From Desulfovibrio sp. (GTDB taxonomy: Bacteria; Desulfobacterota; Desulfovibrionia; Desulfovibrionales; Desulfovibrionaceae), in assembly GCA_030145055.1 (NCBI GenBank), contig JAQYWK010000001.1, positions 682,001 through 746,000 on the forward strand: a DNA stretch of 64,000 nucleotides, in the 5' to 3' direction. Shown in pieces: positions 9,301-16,876 of the stretch (within the stretch, counting starts at the first letter, position 1; every line of letters begins with the position of its first letter). The position numbers and the translations under genes were made by a program. Under the pieces are notes generated by a model. The model did no database searches, was not told where the DNA came from, and was given only the letters and a program-made list of their open reading frames with translations.

Positions 9301-9394
9301 GCTCCTGAGCATGGCAATCAAGTGCGGAAAATAGGCTCAGGATTAAAAAAAGTATAAAGACAAAAGAGTATTTTCTATCAAGACAAGTCATCAT
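6365..9394 (-). CDS. Large S8 (subtilisin) protease with IPT/TIG, kelch repeats and C-terminal sorting tail
   Basis: A 1009-residue exported protease. A signal peptide (about 1-29) is followed by an I9-like propeptide region (35-105) and a subtilisin domain with the complete triad: D155 in VIAIVDSG, H211 in DDHGTFVAG and S374 in GTSFSAPHVAG. An IPT/TIG-like region (about 435-515, GKSFTLSGQKFG) precedes kelch-type repeats (about 525-790; YVFGGG, LYIFGGN, IYLIGGKS). The end is a Ser/Gly linker, SGC, a hydrophobic helix and RRR, the layout of GlyGly/Synerg/JDVT-CTERM sorting signals processed by rhombosortase-type enzymes. It is probably surface-anchored or released. GGAG precedes the ATG. It is flanked by two copies of one terminator sequence, suggesting insertion or duplication. 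Confidence 0.92.
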   Translation of the reverse strand: MMTCLDRKYSFVFILFLILSLFSALDCHAQEQVPNQLIVKFIKGVSETDARAIATNHYMSVAAVLDSATRTSGKCILLLKSHLTTREMIQEIHGLPEVESFSPNYIRKKKKVPNDPRFDDQWNLKNNVTPNADIDAEAAWDITTGSNQVVIAIVDSGVASGHEDIADNMWVNPFDPVNGIDDDHNGVIDDTHGVCINESAITSDTEPTDDHGTFVAGIVAATGNNGIGISGISWTSKIMALKLTNNYDSEMILAFNYIIDMKKNGVNIPSLNMSIGGPGDNPIVRDKIQELGDNGVIFVTSAGNDNQDNDSFALKEFPASLDLPCIISVGASDKTDTYASFSHWGEHSVDLSAPGVDVLSVNYAGGYKLGDGTSFSAPHVAGVTALLASAYPDDDIYTRINKILSGVNKISSMTSLTLTGGTLNSASSLDPNLSLNPFIINSDSRVDKGPGKSFTLSGQKFGTTAGTILFSDDSNNVPASISSWSDSQIKGVVPENAGRFVQVKRDDAAISNALEFSGWSSKAASSDIHSAGFGVVRNGKIYVFGGGRNFGTTNCEVYDPAADAWSTFATMPAPRAQGASAYYNDELYIFGGNNTVTEAVYTDVIKYSFASGTWSTLPGTVPFPIEARAVVLNSKIYLIGGKSVAQEITGVIYEYNPNTGSFTFTCNMFQERYQHSAISAANSAYILGGVMMNDRRMMMETFNGTATKAIVVDPFSHADAVTDCNNIYVCDGLNGQKGTLVPFFHTYDLSSESWSSGENTIRTPNVGKARSVLAYIEGRGIYSINGIKNDGDSKVVDFLCIPSVMKCPATQPDSSVTVTISTSSATYEAAGELKTSYNLPSAGDRLTDVRAFTATVSKAEAMVHLNYDFTAPTNTTTPADMTLYKLKSADSSYLAYSYAAAKNEWSDGSWWLEDSNGIFVDSTQTLSADNIYSVHFCLKDNGPYDLNSAAGVVEDPLVLFSGTSATSGSSGSSDSSGCVLSPNSGMGLDFTLGLIGLCWLMLLGVLRRR

Positions 9395-9574
9395 TTGTAA
9401 CTCCAGATAAAATTTGAAAGCTTATTTATATAGAGTTACATGGGCTACTTGGTTGGTAGTTTGTTGAAAAAGTGGTTTTCAATTTTATCGTGTAAGTATA
9501 TATTTGTTAACACATGTAAAGGAACTCGTCTTATAAAGCAAATAAATGTTGGCGGGGTTATTCTGGAGCGCAAT

Positions 9575-9625
9575 AAAAAAGGGCTTGAAGTGTAATACTC
9601 CAAGCCCTTTTCAAATTCTATATCA
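9575..9625. repeat. 51-bp direct repeat copy 2, terminator of the TrmI gene
   Basis: This copy is identical to 6290-6340. It begins 30 bases after the stop codon of the TrmI gene on the minus strand, the same relative position as copy 1 after the protease stop. The 7-bp-plus GC-containing stem with A and T runs on both sides is a classic intrinsic terminator. Confidence 0.85.
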
Positions 9626-9655
9626 ACTGAAAGCTGTTTAAGCTTGATCAGTAAC

Positions 9656-10618
9656 TTATTTTGCAGTCTCGTCAGTGTCAGCTTCTGGAGTAGTTTCTTC
9701 AGTTGCTTCTGCTGTCGGAGTTTCGACTACTGGAGTTTCCTCAGTCTTGACTTCTTCTGTAGCTTCTTCGGTTTTAGCTTCTGTTTCTGCGTTATCCGCT
9801 ACAGGAGCTTCAACTTCTTTTTTGGGCATTGGATTAATTGGTGTGTCTTGCAATGTTTTATCAATGCAGCGAGCAAACACAAGGAATCCAGTGTGAGCGA
9901 CCATGCGGTCTTCAGGGCGGAGTCTTTCCGCAACAGGCTTGTAGCGGCGTAGAAGGATCTCTACCACTTCCTGGTCTTCAAACGGACCAGCATCAAGGGC
10001 TGTTAGAAGTTCGCTGACCTGATTGGTTGTAGGCAGCAAGAATCCGATCATTGAACCGGGGATAACTGCTTTAGGAATGTGATGCAGGTAGTCCCAAGGT
10101 GTGCGAACATCAAGGAATAGAGCGTCACAGTCAGTTGCCTGAAACCCTTCTTCAATATCGAGGTTGAACTGCTCTACGCGATGAGAGAGTCCTGACCATT
10201 CGAGATTTTTTTGTACGAGTTTGAAAAATTCAGGACGGCGTTCGTGTGTGTAAACCTTTCCTGTATCACCTACATAGTAGGCTAGTGCAGTAGTCAGTCC
10301 ACCAGAACCTGAGCCGGATTCAACAACTCTGCAACCCGGGCCGATGCCCAGCTTAAGCAGAAGATACCCGATTTCTTTCGGATACATAATTTGAGTCTGG
10401 CGTTTTACGCCTTTAATCAAGTCATGCACTGTGGGCTTTAGAATCTGATACCTGCGTCCCAAGTGGGTATTAACAGTTCTTCCATAACCGGCAGCAATGA
10501 CATCTTCCATAAGAATTTTGCCATCGTGGGTATGAATATCATCCCCTTCCTTAACCACGCGTAGATAACGCTTGCCCTTGGGATTTATGAGCAGTACCAC
10601 TTGTCCAGCATTAAGCAT
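9656..10618 (-). CDS. trmI: tRNA (adenine-58-N1)-methyltransferase, TrmI type, with acidic tail
   Basis: A SAM-dependent methyltransferase that modifies adenine 58 in the T-loop of tRNA. The N-terminal small barrel (GQVVLLINPKGKRYL) is followed by the class I methyltransferase domain, with KRQTQIMYPKEIGYLL and motif I VVESGSGSGGLTTALA, then ERRPEFFKLV and LFLDVRTPWDYL, as in GCD14/TrmI proteins. After about residue 270 a roughly 50-residue Glu/Thr/Ala-rich tail (repeats of EATEE, EETP) is unusual for the family. The ATG at 10618 is chosen over one 57 bases upstream because AGGAGG stands at the right distance. It is monocistronic, ending in the duplicated terminator. Confidence 0.93.
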   Translation of the reverse strand: MLNAGQVVLLINPKGKRYLRVVKEGDDIHTHDGKILMEDVIAAGYGRTVNTHLGRRYQILKPTVHDLIKGVKRQTQIMYPKEIGYLLLKLGIGPGCRVVESGSGSGGLTTALAYYVGDTGKVYTHERRPEFFKLVQKNLEWSGLSHRVEQFNLDIEEGFQATDCDALFLDVRTPWDYLHHIPKAVIPGSMIGFLLPTTNQVSELLTALDAGPFEDQEVVEILLRRYKPVAERLRPEDRMVAHTGFLVFARCIDKTLQDTPINPMPKKEVEAPVADNAETEAKTEEATEEVKTEETPVVETPTAEATEETTPEADTDETAK

Positions 10619-11047
10619 TGACTTCCTCCTGAATGAATATTCCGCCGGATTACGGTTGAAACGCATGTAAGTCAATCCCCGACTTTCTATAATAATTGAT
10701 TATGAATCAAGACGAGGAACTGGAATTGTCCACGTTTTGTTGTCTAAATTATTTTATTTTATTTTTAGTATCTTCGCTCAAATCTGTTTTGAAGCCGTAA
10801 TAGTTGAGGAAAATCTCAATTAGTAAATTATTGCGTCGTATATAAAATCTTGAGTTTTTGGTGGAATAGGACTAGTTGGAATGAGTTCAATAAGAATTTT
10901 GTTTATTTGGGTGCAATTATTTTTTTATTTAAGGTTTGGCGATCGGTTAGTAAATGTAACTTTTTGAGTTCGATTTAACGTTCTGATCGGCGACAATGGA
11001 AAATAATTTCCATCAAATTGTTTTTTTTGCTTTTTGACGGATGGAAT
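10619..11047. other. AT-rich intergenic gap between divergent trmI and the radical SAM gene
   Basis: About 430 bases with no supportable gene or strong fold. It must hold the promoters of both divergent genes, but I could not pick convincing -35/-10 pairs. Confidence 0.5.
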
Positions 11048-12028
11048 ATGGGTTATAAGTATATCTTCGGGCCGGTTTTTTCTGGCAGAATAGGTCGTTC
11101 ACTCGGGCTTGATCTGCTGGGAAAGAGAATTTGTTCAATGGACTGCGTCTATTGTGAGGTAGGAACTACAGATTCTTTGGTGACCGTGCGCCGCCCATAT
11201 GTTCCTGCTACGGTTCTTCTTGAAGAGCTTGAAAATTGGAAGCAGGAAGGGCATATAGTGCCCGATGTGATTACTCTCGGTGGTCTTGGGGAGCCGACTT
11301 TAAATTCGGATTTGCCTGAGATTATTTGCGGAGTGAAAAAACTTTTCCCGTCATTGCCCGTGGCCGTTCTAACGAATGCCACCCCGATGACGGACCCCGA
11401 AGTTCGCAGAGAATTATTGGAAGCAGATATAGTGCTTCCGTCAATGGATTCTCTTGTTGCTTCGGAGTTTCGAGCCATAAATAGGCCGTGTAAGGGAATT
11501 GACCCTGAAGACGTAGCCAAGGCTCTGATCGAATTCCGCAAGGAGTTCAAAGGTAAGATTTTTCTGGAAGTGCTCCTTTCAAAGGGATACAACGATTCGG
11601 CCGAAAATCTTTCTAAAATGAAAGACTTTTGCTCAGAACTATCCCCGGACCGCATTGATGTGGTCACACTTTCGCGCCCCGGTACTCTCGATACCTCTGG
11701 TCCGGTTAACTCCGGAACATTGGATGTTTGGAAAAAGGCTCTTGATGCCGCGCCCTGCATAGACAGGGAATGCGGTCCCGACAATGGCGCAAAGGAAAGG
11801 AACAGCTCGGACATATCCGCCCCAGTGCAGGGCGAAGACTCCGCAGCATTTGACCGGATTCAGGCTTCTCTCATGCGTAGACCGCAAACAGCGCAACAGC
11901 TTTCAAAAGCCCTTGAGATCTCCTTTGATGGAGTTATTCAGGCGATTGAAGAACTGGAAAAAAGCGGCCGATTGACCAAAAGGCAGACTGGTGATGAAAT
12001 CTATTACAAGTTTGGGCCGGACGGTTAG
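11048..12028 (+). CDS. Radical SAM protein with C-terminal winged-helix-like domain (COG0731 type)
   Basis: About 326 residues. The N-terminal half is a radical SAM domain with the cluster motif CSMDCVYCE (CxxxCxxC) and TLGGLGEPTLN, typical of the COG0731-type Fe-S oxidoreductases. The C-terminal 80 residues (FDRIQASLMRRPQTAQQLSKAL...GVIQAIEELEKSGRL) look like a helix-turn-helix or winged-helix module. The reaction is not known; relatives are annotated only as radical SAM proteins. The ATG at 11048, just before GYKYIFGPVFSGR, fits family starts better than the upstream ATG at 11018. RNase G follows after 57 bases on the same strand, so the two are probably co-transcribed. Confidence 0.85.
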   Translation: MGYKYIFGPVFSGRIGRSLGLDLLGKRICSMDCVYCEVGTTDSLVTVRRPYVPATVLLEELENWKQEGHIVPDVITLGGLGEPTLNSDLPEIICGVKKLFPSLPVAVLTNATPMTDPEVRRELLEADIVLPSMDSLVASEFRAINRPCKGIDPEDVAKALIEFRKEFKGKIFLEVLLSKGYNDSAENLSKMKDFCSELSPDRIDVVTLSRPGTLDTSGPVNSGTLDVWKKALDAAPCIDRECGPDNGAKERNSSDISAPVQGEDSAAFDRIQASLMRRPQTAQQLSKALEISFDGVIQAIEELEKSGRLTKRQTGDEIYYKFGPDG

Positions 12029-12085
12029 TCCATGAATTAAGCATCTGAATCTGTGGAATTTTTTAAACTTTCCCCGGAATTAGAA

Positions 12086-13552
12086 ATGACACTTAAAAAA
12101 AGAAGAGAAAAAATGTTTATTAGCGTGCTACCTGAAGAACAGGTGGAAGTTGCGCTAACTCAGGAAGGTCAGGTCATTGAGTATTACGTAGAAATGCTCC
12201 ATCAGGCCAAGACCAAAGGAAATATCTATAAAGGATATATCCACAACATTGATGCCGCATTACAGGCGGCTTTCATTAACTACGGAGCCGAACGTAACGG
12301 CTTTTTGCAGGTTGATGAAGTTCATCCCGAATATTATCAGGGAACATATAAGCTCAAGAAAGGGCATAGATACCCGCTATTGCAGAAGGTTTTAAAGCCA
12401 GGACAAGAAATTTTTGTTCAGGTTGTTAAGGAGCCTACTGGCAAGAAAGGTGCTTTTTTGTCCTCGTACCTGTCCATCCCTGGGCGCTATTTTGTGCTTA
12501 CTCCCGGACGCGAACAGATCGGTATATCCCGCAAAATTGAAGATGAAAAAGAGCGTAATAGGCTTAAAGAAATCATTGATTCCGTTAATCCCGGTGACGG
12601 TGTTGGGGTTATCGTCCGTACTGCAAGTATGGGTCAGAGTAAGTCTGCTCTAACCAGAGATTTTAAATTTCTCACCAGACTCTGGAATGATATCAGAACA
12701 AAAGGGCAGGACATTCAGCCGCCTGCTCCTGTGTATGAAGAAATGGGACTGGCCGCGCGTTCTGTTCGTGATTATCTCTCCTCAGATGTTACTGAAATAT
12801 GGGTGGATGATAAAGAAACTGCGGAGCAGGTTAAAAAGCTTGCCGCGCTATCTTTTCCAAGACGCAATAATTTGGTCAAGCTCCACTCTGATACAGATAA
12901 ATCCCTTTGGGAGAGATTTAATCTAGTTAAACAGGTTGAGCAGATCTACGGACGTGAAGTAAATCTTCCTTCCGGTGGCAGGCTCGTATTTGACCAGACC
13001 GAAGCCCTTACTGCCATTGATATCAACTCCGGTAAAATCGGCGGGGAGCGAAACTTTAAAGAGATGGCGCTTAAGACCAATAAAGAAAGTGCTGAAATGA
13101 TTGCCTGTCAGCTTAAACTGCGTGACCTTGGTGGTCAGGTTGTTATCGACTTTATTGAAATGAAAGATCCGAAACATTGCCGCGAGGTTGAAAAAACCAT
13201 GCGTGCTGCACTTAAGAGTGACCGCGCTCGGACTGATGTTGGTCGTATTTCTCGCTTTGGACTAATGGAACTTGTACGTCAGCGTCTTGGTTCATCGGCT
13301 ATTGCTGTTAGCACTGAACCATGTCCGTGCTGTTCGGGCACAGGTATGAGGCGCAACATGGAATGGCAGTCCATGCAGGCTCTTAAAGATATCTATAGAA
13401 TGCTTAGACGGCCCGGCGAGAATTCCCCGCTGAACTATGAGGCGGAAGAGGAGCTTGCTCTTTATCTTTTGAATCACAAACGGCCCGCAATTGTGAATTA
13501 CGAAAAAGCCTTTGATACAAAAATCAATATTGAGATTCAGTGGGCTGAGTAG
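12086..13552 (+). CDS. rng: Ribonuclease E/G family protein
   Basis: An endoribonuclease for rRNA maturation and mRNA decay, 488 residues, the length of RNase G rather than RNase E. It starts MFISVLPEEQVEVAL, followed by an S1 RNA-binding segment (NIYKGYIHNIDAALQAAFINYG). The catalytic core includes the Mg-binding TAIDINSG and VIDFIEMKD. A Zn-link-like CPCCSGTG motif follows. Possible starts are GTG 12053, ATG 12086 and ATG 13 codons before ISVLPEEQ at 12113; I took 12086 because a short basic extension before MFISVLP is common in this group. A strong terminator follows at 13573. Confidence 0.93.
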   Translation: MTLKKRREKMFISVLPEEQVEVALTQEGQVIEYYVEMLHQAKTKGNIYKGYIHNIDAALQAAFINYGAERNGFLQVDEVHPEYYQGTYKLKKGHRYPLLQKVLKPGQEIFVQVVKEPTGKKGAFLSSYLSIPGRYFVLTPGREQIGISRKIEDEKERNRLKEIIDSVNPGDGVGVIVRTASMGQSKSALTRDFKFLTRLWNDIRTKGQDIQPPAPVYEEMGLAARSVRDYLSSDVTEIWVDDKETAEQVKKLAALSFPRRNNLVKLHSDTDKSLWERFNLVKQVEQIYGREVNLPSGGRLVFDQTEALTAIDINSGKIGGERNFKEMALKTNKESAEMIACQLKLRDLGGQVVIDFIEMKDPKHCREVEKTMRAALKSDRARTDVGRISRFGLMELVRQRLGSSAIAVSTEPCPCCSGTGMRRNMEWQSMQALKDIYRMLRRPGENSPLNYEAEEELALYLLNHKRPAIVNYEKAFDTKINIEIQWAE

Positions 13553-13572
13553 TAAAATGATCTAAGATGTAT

Positions 13573-13617
13573 AAGGCAGTGTTTTTGCTCATCAGCAGAA
13601 GCACTGCCTTTTTTTTT
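13573..13617 (+). terminator. Rho-independent terminator after rng
   Basis: AAGGCAGTG (13573-13581) pairs with CACTGCCTT (13602-13610), with additional TTTTGCT/AGCAGAA pairing inside, and is followed by a run of nine T. Confidence 0.85.
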
Positions 13618-13644
13618 ACCAATTAAAAATGTAGAGTTGTGCTC

Positions 13645-14190
13645 ATGGTTTCCAAAAGAATTTTGCTTCATGCCTGTTGCGGTCCTTGCTCCATCACAAC
13701 GATTGATCTTTTGCGGGAACAGGGTTTTGAAGTGTCCGCCTTTTTCTACAATCCCAATATACATCCTTTGCAGGAATATGTTCGTCGCCGCGAATCCTTT
13801 TTAGAAGTAGCTAAGACTATGGACGTTAAGGTTATCGGCAGTACCACGGAATATGATTCTAAAAAGTGGTTTCGCGATGTTGTCTTTCGCGAAGATAACC
13901 GCTGTTTTCACTGCTATGCTGATAGACTTGAACGCACGTTGTCTCTTGCTAAAAGGGGAAATTTCGATTTTTTCACCACAACGCTCCTTTATAGCAAATT
14001 TCAGAAGCATAAGAGCATTGCTGATCTTGGTAATGATTTAGCCGCTTCCGGTAAATGTGAGTTTTTATATTATGATTTCCGCGAGGGCTGGAAGGAAGGT
14101 ATTGAGCGTTCGAAGGAAATGGGGATTTACCGACAGCAATATTGCGGATGTTTATTCAGTGAAAATGAGCGGTTTGCTAAGGAATTATGA
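13645..14190 (+). CDS. queH: Epoxyqueuosine reductase QueH (DUF208 type)
   Basis: Catalyses the last step of queuosine synthesis, reduction of epoxyqueuosine in tRNA. About 181 residues. Family signatures are the N-terminal LLHACCGPCSI with adjacent cysteines, FYNPNIHP, the central DNRCFHCYADRL and the C-terminal YRQQYCGCLFS, which together supply the Fe-S and metal ligands of QueH. The ATG at 13645 is preferred over GTG at 13639 because the weak GAG ribosome site is better spaced. The gene stands alone after a terminator. The cobalamin-dependent alternative QueG is a different family with other motifs. Confidence 0.93.
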   Translation: MVSKRILLHACCGPCSITTIDLLREQGFEVSAFFYNPNIHPLQEYVRRRESFLEVAKTMDVKVIGSTTEYDSKKWFRDVVFREDNRCFHCYADRLERTLSLAKRGNFDFFTTTLLYSKFQKHKSIADLGNDLAASGKCEFLYYDFREGWKEGIERSKEMGIYRQQYCGCLFSENERFAKEL

Positions 14191-14270
14191 TTTTTCGTCC
14201 TGAGATTATGTCCTGCTCTCGCTATTTGTGATGAGTTGTGGCATTTTAAATATGAAGATCTATCGTCTTA

Positions 14271-14309
14271 TAAGCATTTGTTAAGCAAGCAGTAAGCAAA
14301 CGGTAAGCA
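14271..14309 (+). promoter_or_regulatory. Four TAAGCA repeats at exact 11-bp spacing upstream of a Usp gene
   Basis: TAAGCA begins at 14271, 14282, 14293 and 14304. The last copy lies just before the ribosome site GGAG and 15 bases before the ATG at 14325. The spacing is one helical turn, as expected for a cooperatively bound operator. The binding protein is unknown. Confidence 0.45.
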
Positions 14310-14324
14310 ACGGAGAATATTCAT

Positions 14325-15161
14325 ATGGAAAAACATTTATTGGTTTGTGTGAGTGATGACGGCGCGGCAGCTTATTCTGTTAGATTCATAAGAGATTTTT
14401 TCGATTCCCCTTGCGATGTACGTGTGACTCTTTTTCATGTTTCTCCTCAAGCAGGAGAGTGGGGTGGGCAAAAACCTGCTCAGAAGGGCAAGGCGCTGCT
14501 CGAAAAAACTAGAAAATGGTTTGTGGATAATGGTGCCTGTAAAGAAGATGACATAAAGCTTAAAAGTGTCATATCTCGGGGCGGTATCGCCAAAGAAATA
14601 GTGCAGGAAGGCCACAAAGGCATGTACGATGCCGTTGTCCTTGGGCGTCAGACAGCCTTTTTGTTTGAGGAGCTTTTCGACTACAGTGTCAGTCACAGAG
14701 TAATATGGGAAGATATTAATTTTCCGCTTTGGTTCTGTAAGAGCCCACAGGAGATCCCTAAAAAGGATATCCTGCTTTGCCTTGGAGACGGAGAGCCTAC
14801 GAAGAGAATTGTTGACCATGTAGGGTTCATTCTTAACGGTAATCCCAGTCACAATGTGACCTTATTGCACGTGCATAATGCAAAAGAATCCAGCGTGGAA
14901 GATTCTAAAAAAATGTTCTCCGCAGCACATGACATTTTAGTTGCAAACGGTCTTGAAGGTTCGCGCATTACAGAGCGAATTCTTGAGAATGGGAATGTTG
15001 ATAAAGCTATTCAGGAAGAGTGTGCAAGAGGGCATTATGCCGCAGTTGCCATTGGCCGTGAGCACCATAACAAAACCGCAAAAGAAAAATTGTTACCTAA
15101 CTCCATCAGCGTAAAGCTTTTACGGAAGCTGGAAGGCGCTGCTCTTTGGATCAGTAAATAA
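14325..15161 (+). CDS. Tandem universal stress protein (two UspA domains)
   Basis: A 278-residue cytoplasmic protein with two Usp-like domains: residues about 1-140 (LLVCVSDDG...VTLFHVSP...YDAVVLGRQTAF) and about 148-278 (DILLCLGDGEPTKRIVDH...NVTLLHVHN...YAAVAIGREHHN). Neither half has the full GxxGx9G(S/T) ATP-binding motif of UspA, so nucleotide binding is doubtful. Such proteins are usually induced by growth arrest or stress, but the partner is unknown. GGAG precedes the start, and an unusual array of four TAAGCA repeats lies directly upstream. It is followed closely (23 bases) by a HemW-like gene, so the two may form a transcript. Confidence 0.88.
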   Translation: MEKHLLVCVSDDGAAAYSVRFIRDFFDSPCDVRVTLFHVSPQAGEWGGQKPAQKGKALLEKTRKWFVDNGACKEDDIKLKSVISRGGIAKEIVQEGHKGMYDAVVLGRQTAFLFEELFDYSVSHRVIWEDINFPLWFCKSPQEIPKKDILLCLGDGEPTKRIVDHVGFILNGNPSHNVTLLHVHNAKESSVEDSKKMFSAAHDILVANGLEGSRITERILENGNVDKAIQEECARGHYAAVAIGREHHNKTAKEKLLPNSISVKLLRKLEGAALWISK

Positions 15162-15184
15162 TAAGCCGGATAAGGTAATATTTA

Positions 15185-16381
15185 ATGGGACTAACTCCCG
15201 CATTTTTTAATGCACCGCTATTACAAGGAGATGGAAAAGAAGCGAGAAATCTGCTCGTTTATATCCATGTGCCTTTTTGCGTGCGCAAATGCCATTACTG
15301 CGCTTTTCATTCGCAGGTTTTTAATCAAGTAACCTTTGCATGGTATCTTAAGACGCTTCTTGGTGAGATCGAATTATGGGGACGCAGGCTTAAAAATCCC
15401 AAGATCGGCACTGTCTATTTTGGAGGAGGAACTCCAAGCCTGATACCTCCTTTTCAGCTAGAGCTGATAATGGATGCGCTTCGTAAGCATTTCACCTTCA
15501 TTAGGGGCATGGAAATAACTATAGAAGCTAACCCCGATTCCGCCAATGATAAGTCCTATTTTGACAGCCTTATATCCATGGGCATCAACAGGCTCAGCAT
15601 CGGTTTTCAAAGCTTAGATGATCGCAATTTGATGGCTCTCGGTAGGCCGCATTCCGCAAGGCAGGCGGCTGAAACATATTATATGGCGCGCAAGGCAGGG
15701 TTCGGCAACATAAGCATTGATTTGATGTGGGGTTTACCTCGTCAAAAGATGAAAGACTGGAACAACGAGCTTAAAGCGGTTGTTAAGCTTAAGCCTGAGC
15801 ATATTTCTTCTTATGGATTGTCCATAGAGCCTGATACAGTCTTTGGTCAAAATCGGGCTGAAATTGAACCTGAATTGCCGCCGGATAGTGAGCAGGCTAA
15901 GATGTTCATTTACGGTGCAGAGTTCTTAGAATCAATGGGTTACATTCAATATGAGATTTCAAGTTTCGCACGAATAGGATTCACTTCGCGTCATAACCAA
16001 GGGTACTGGGGCGGGCTGGATTATTTAGGAATGGGGCCATCCGCAGTGTCCACAATAGGTAATCGCAGATTTACCAATCCGCTATACATGGACGAGTACG
16101 ACGCCGCTGTGCGCGGAGAATTTCTTGGTGAAGATTTTGAAGAAATAACAGACGAGATAAGAGCGCAGGAATTAGTAATGCTAAGCCTACGCACTTCTCG
16201 CGGTTTGAAGCTTTCAGATTATACAGAGATGACAGGCAAAGACCTGATGAAAGACAAAAAATCCGTAATAACCGCTCTACACCAAAATGGACTGGTCCGC
16301 ATGAGCGCAGGATTCATAAGACTAACAAAAAACGGAATGCTCGTATCCAATTCAATATTGCAAACTTTAGCATTTGATTAG
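15185..16381 (+). CDS. hemW: HemW-like radical SAM protein (coproporphyrinogen oxidase family)
   Basis: A 398-residue radical SAM protein with YIHVPFCVRKCHYCAF (CxxxCxxC) at the N-terminus, followed by YFGGGTPSLIPP, EANPDS, RLSIGFQSLDD and ISIDLMWGLPRQ, the signature series of HemN/HemW proteins. Its length and the absence of the longer HemN N-terminal region and extra cysteine point to HemW, a heme-handling protein (heme chaperone), rather than the true oxygen-independent coproporphyrinogen oxidase HemN. The ATG at 15185 follows AAGGTAAT. Its stop is four bases from the stop of the convergent RNase HI gene, and a small GGGAAC/GTTCCC hairpin spans the junction. Confidence 0.88.
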   Translation: MGLTPAFFNAPLLQGDGKEARNLLVYIHVPFCVRKCHYCAFHSQVFNQVTFAWYLKTLLGEIELWGRRLKNPKIGTVYFGGGTPSLIPPFQLELIMDALRKHFTFIRGMEITIEANPDSANDKSYFDSLISMGINRLSIGFQSLDDRNLMALGRPHSARQAAETYYMARKAGFGNISIDLMWGLPRQKMKDWNNELKAVVKLKPEHISSYGLSIEPDTVFGQNRAEIEPELPPDSEQAKMFIYGAEFLESMGYIQYEISSFARIGFTSRHNQGYWGGLDYLGMGPSAVSTIGNRRFTNPLYMDEYDAAVRGEFLGEDFEEITDEIRAQELVMLSLRTSRGLKLSDYTEMTGKDLMKDKKSVITALHQNGLVRMSAGFIRLTKNGMLVSNSILQTLAFD

Positions 16382-16385
16382 GGAA

Positions 16386-16853
16386 CTATTCGTTCCCTTC
16401 ATCTTCAATTAAATCATAAGACTCAGCGGCATCACGAGCGAGATCATCGCACCGTTCGTTTTCAGGGTCGCCTGAATGTCCTTTTACCCATCTCCAGTCT
16501 ACTGTGTGCTTGACCATTAGGGGTATGAATTGTTGCCAGAGATCTTTGTTTTTAACGGGCTTCTTGGCCGCTGTTTTCCATCCATTTTTTTGCCAGTTGG
16601 CGAGCCATCTTTTTGTGAATGCATTTTTTACATACTGGGAATCAGTGAATAGGGTTATGTCACATGGTTCTTTTAGTTCGGTTAATGCGGCTATTACTGC
16701 GCGCATTTCCATACGATTATTTGTGGTGCGTTTGTATCCTTGGGAAATTTCATTGCGATGTTCGTTGAAGAGGAGCACTGCTCCGTATCCGCCCGGACCG
16801 GGATTACCGAGACAGGACCCGTCTGTATATATGATGACTTTCTTATTGGACAT
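16386..16853 (-). CDS. rnhA: Ribonuclease HI
   Basis: Degrades the RNA of RNA-DNA hybrids. The 155-residue length is standard. The four carboxylates are present: D11 in [12 protein letters not shown]49 in [10 protein letters not shown]71 in LFTDSQYV and D136 in NERCDDLAR; the histidine H126 in VKGHSGDP is also present, so the enzyme should be active. It is convergent with the HemW-like gene and follows a TPM-like gene with a gap of 23 bases on the same strand, suggesting a short operon with the phosphohexomutase gene further upstream. Confidence 0.96.
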   Translation of the reverse strand: MSNKKVIIYTDGSCLGNPGPGGYGAVLLFNEHRNEISQGYKRTTNNRMEMRAVIAALTELKEPCDITLFTDSQYVKNAFTKRWLANWQKNGWKTAAKKPVKNKDLWQQFIPLMVKHTVDWRWVKGHSGDPENERCDDLARDAAESYDLIEDEGNE

Positions 16854-16876
16854 TAAAACCTGCTTAAATTCAGTTG

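Noticed and set aside
11149-11814. 221-codon minus-strand ORF inside the radical SAM gene
   Set aside because: It is antisense to a gene with clear CxxxCxxC and other motifs; no ribosome site and Ser/Arg-rich shadow composition.
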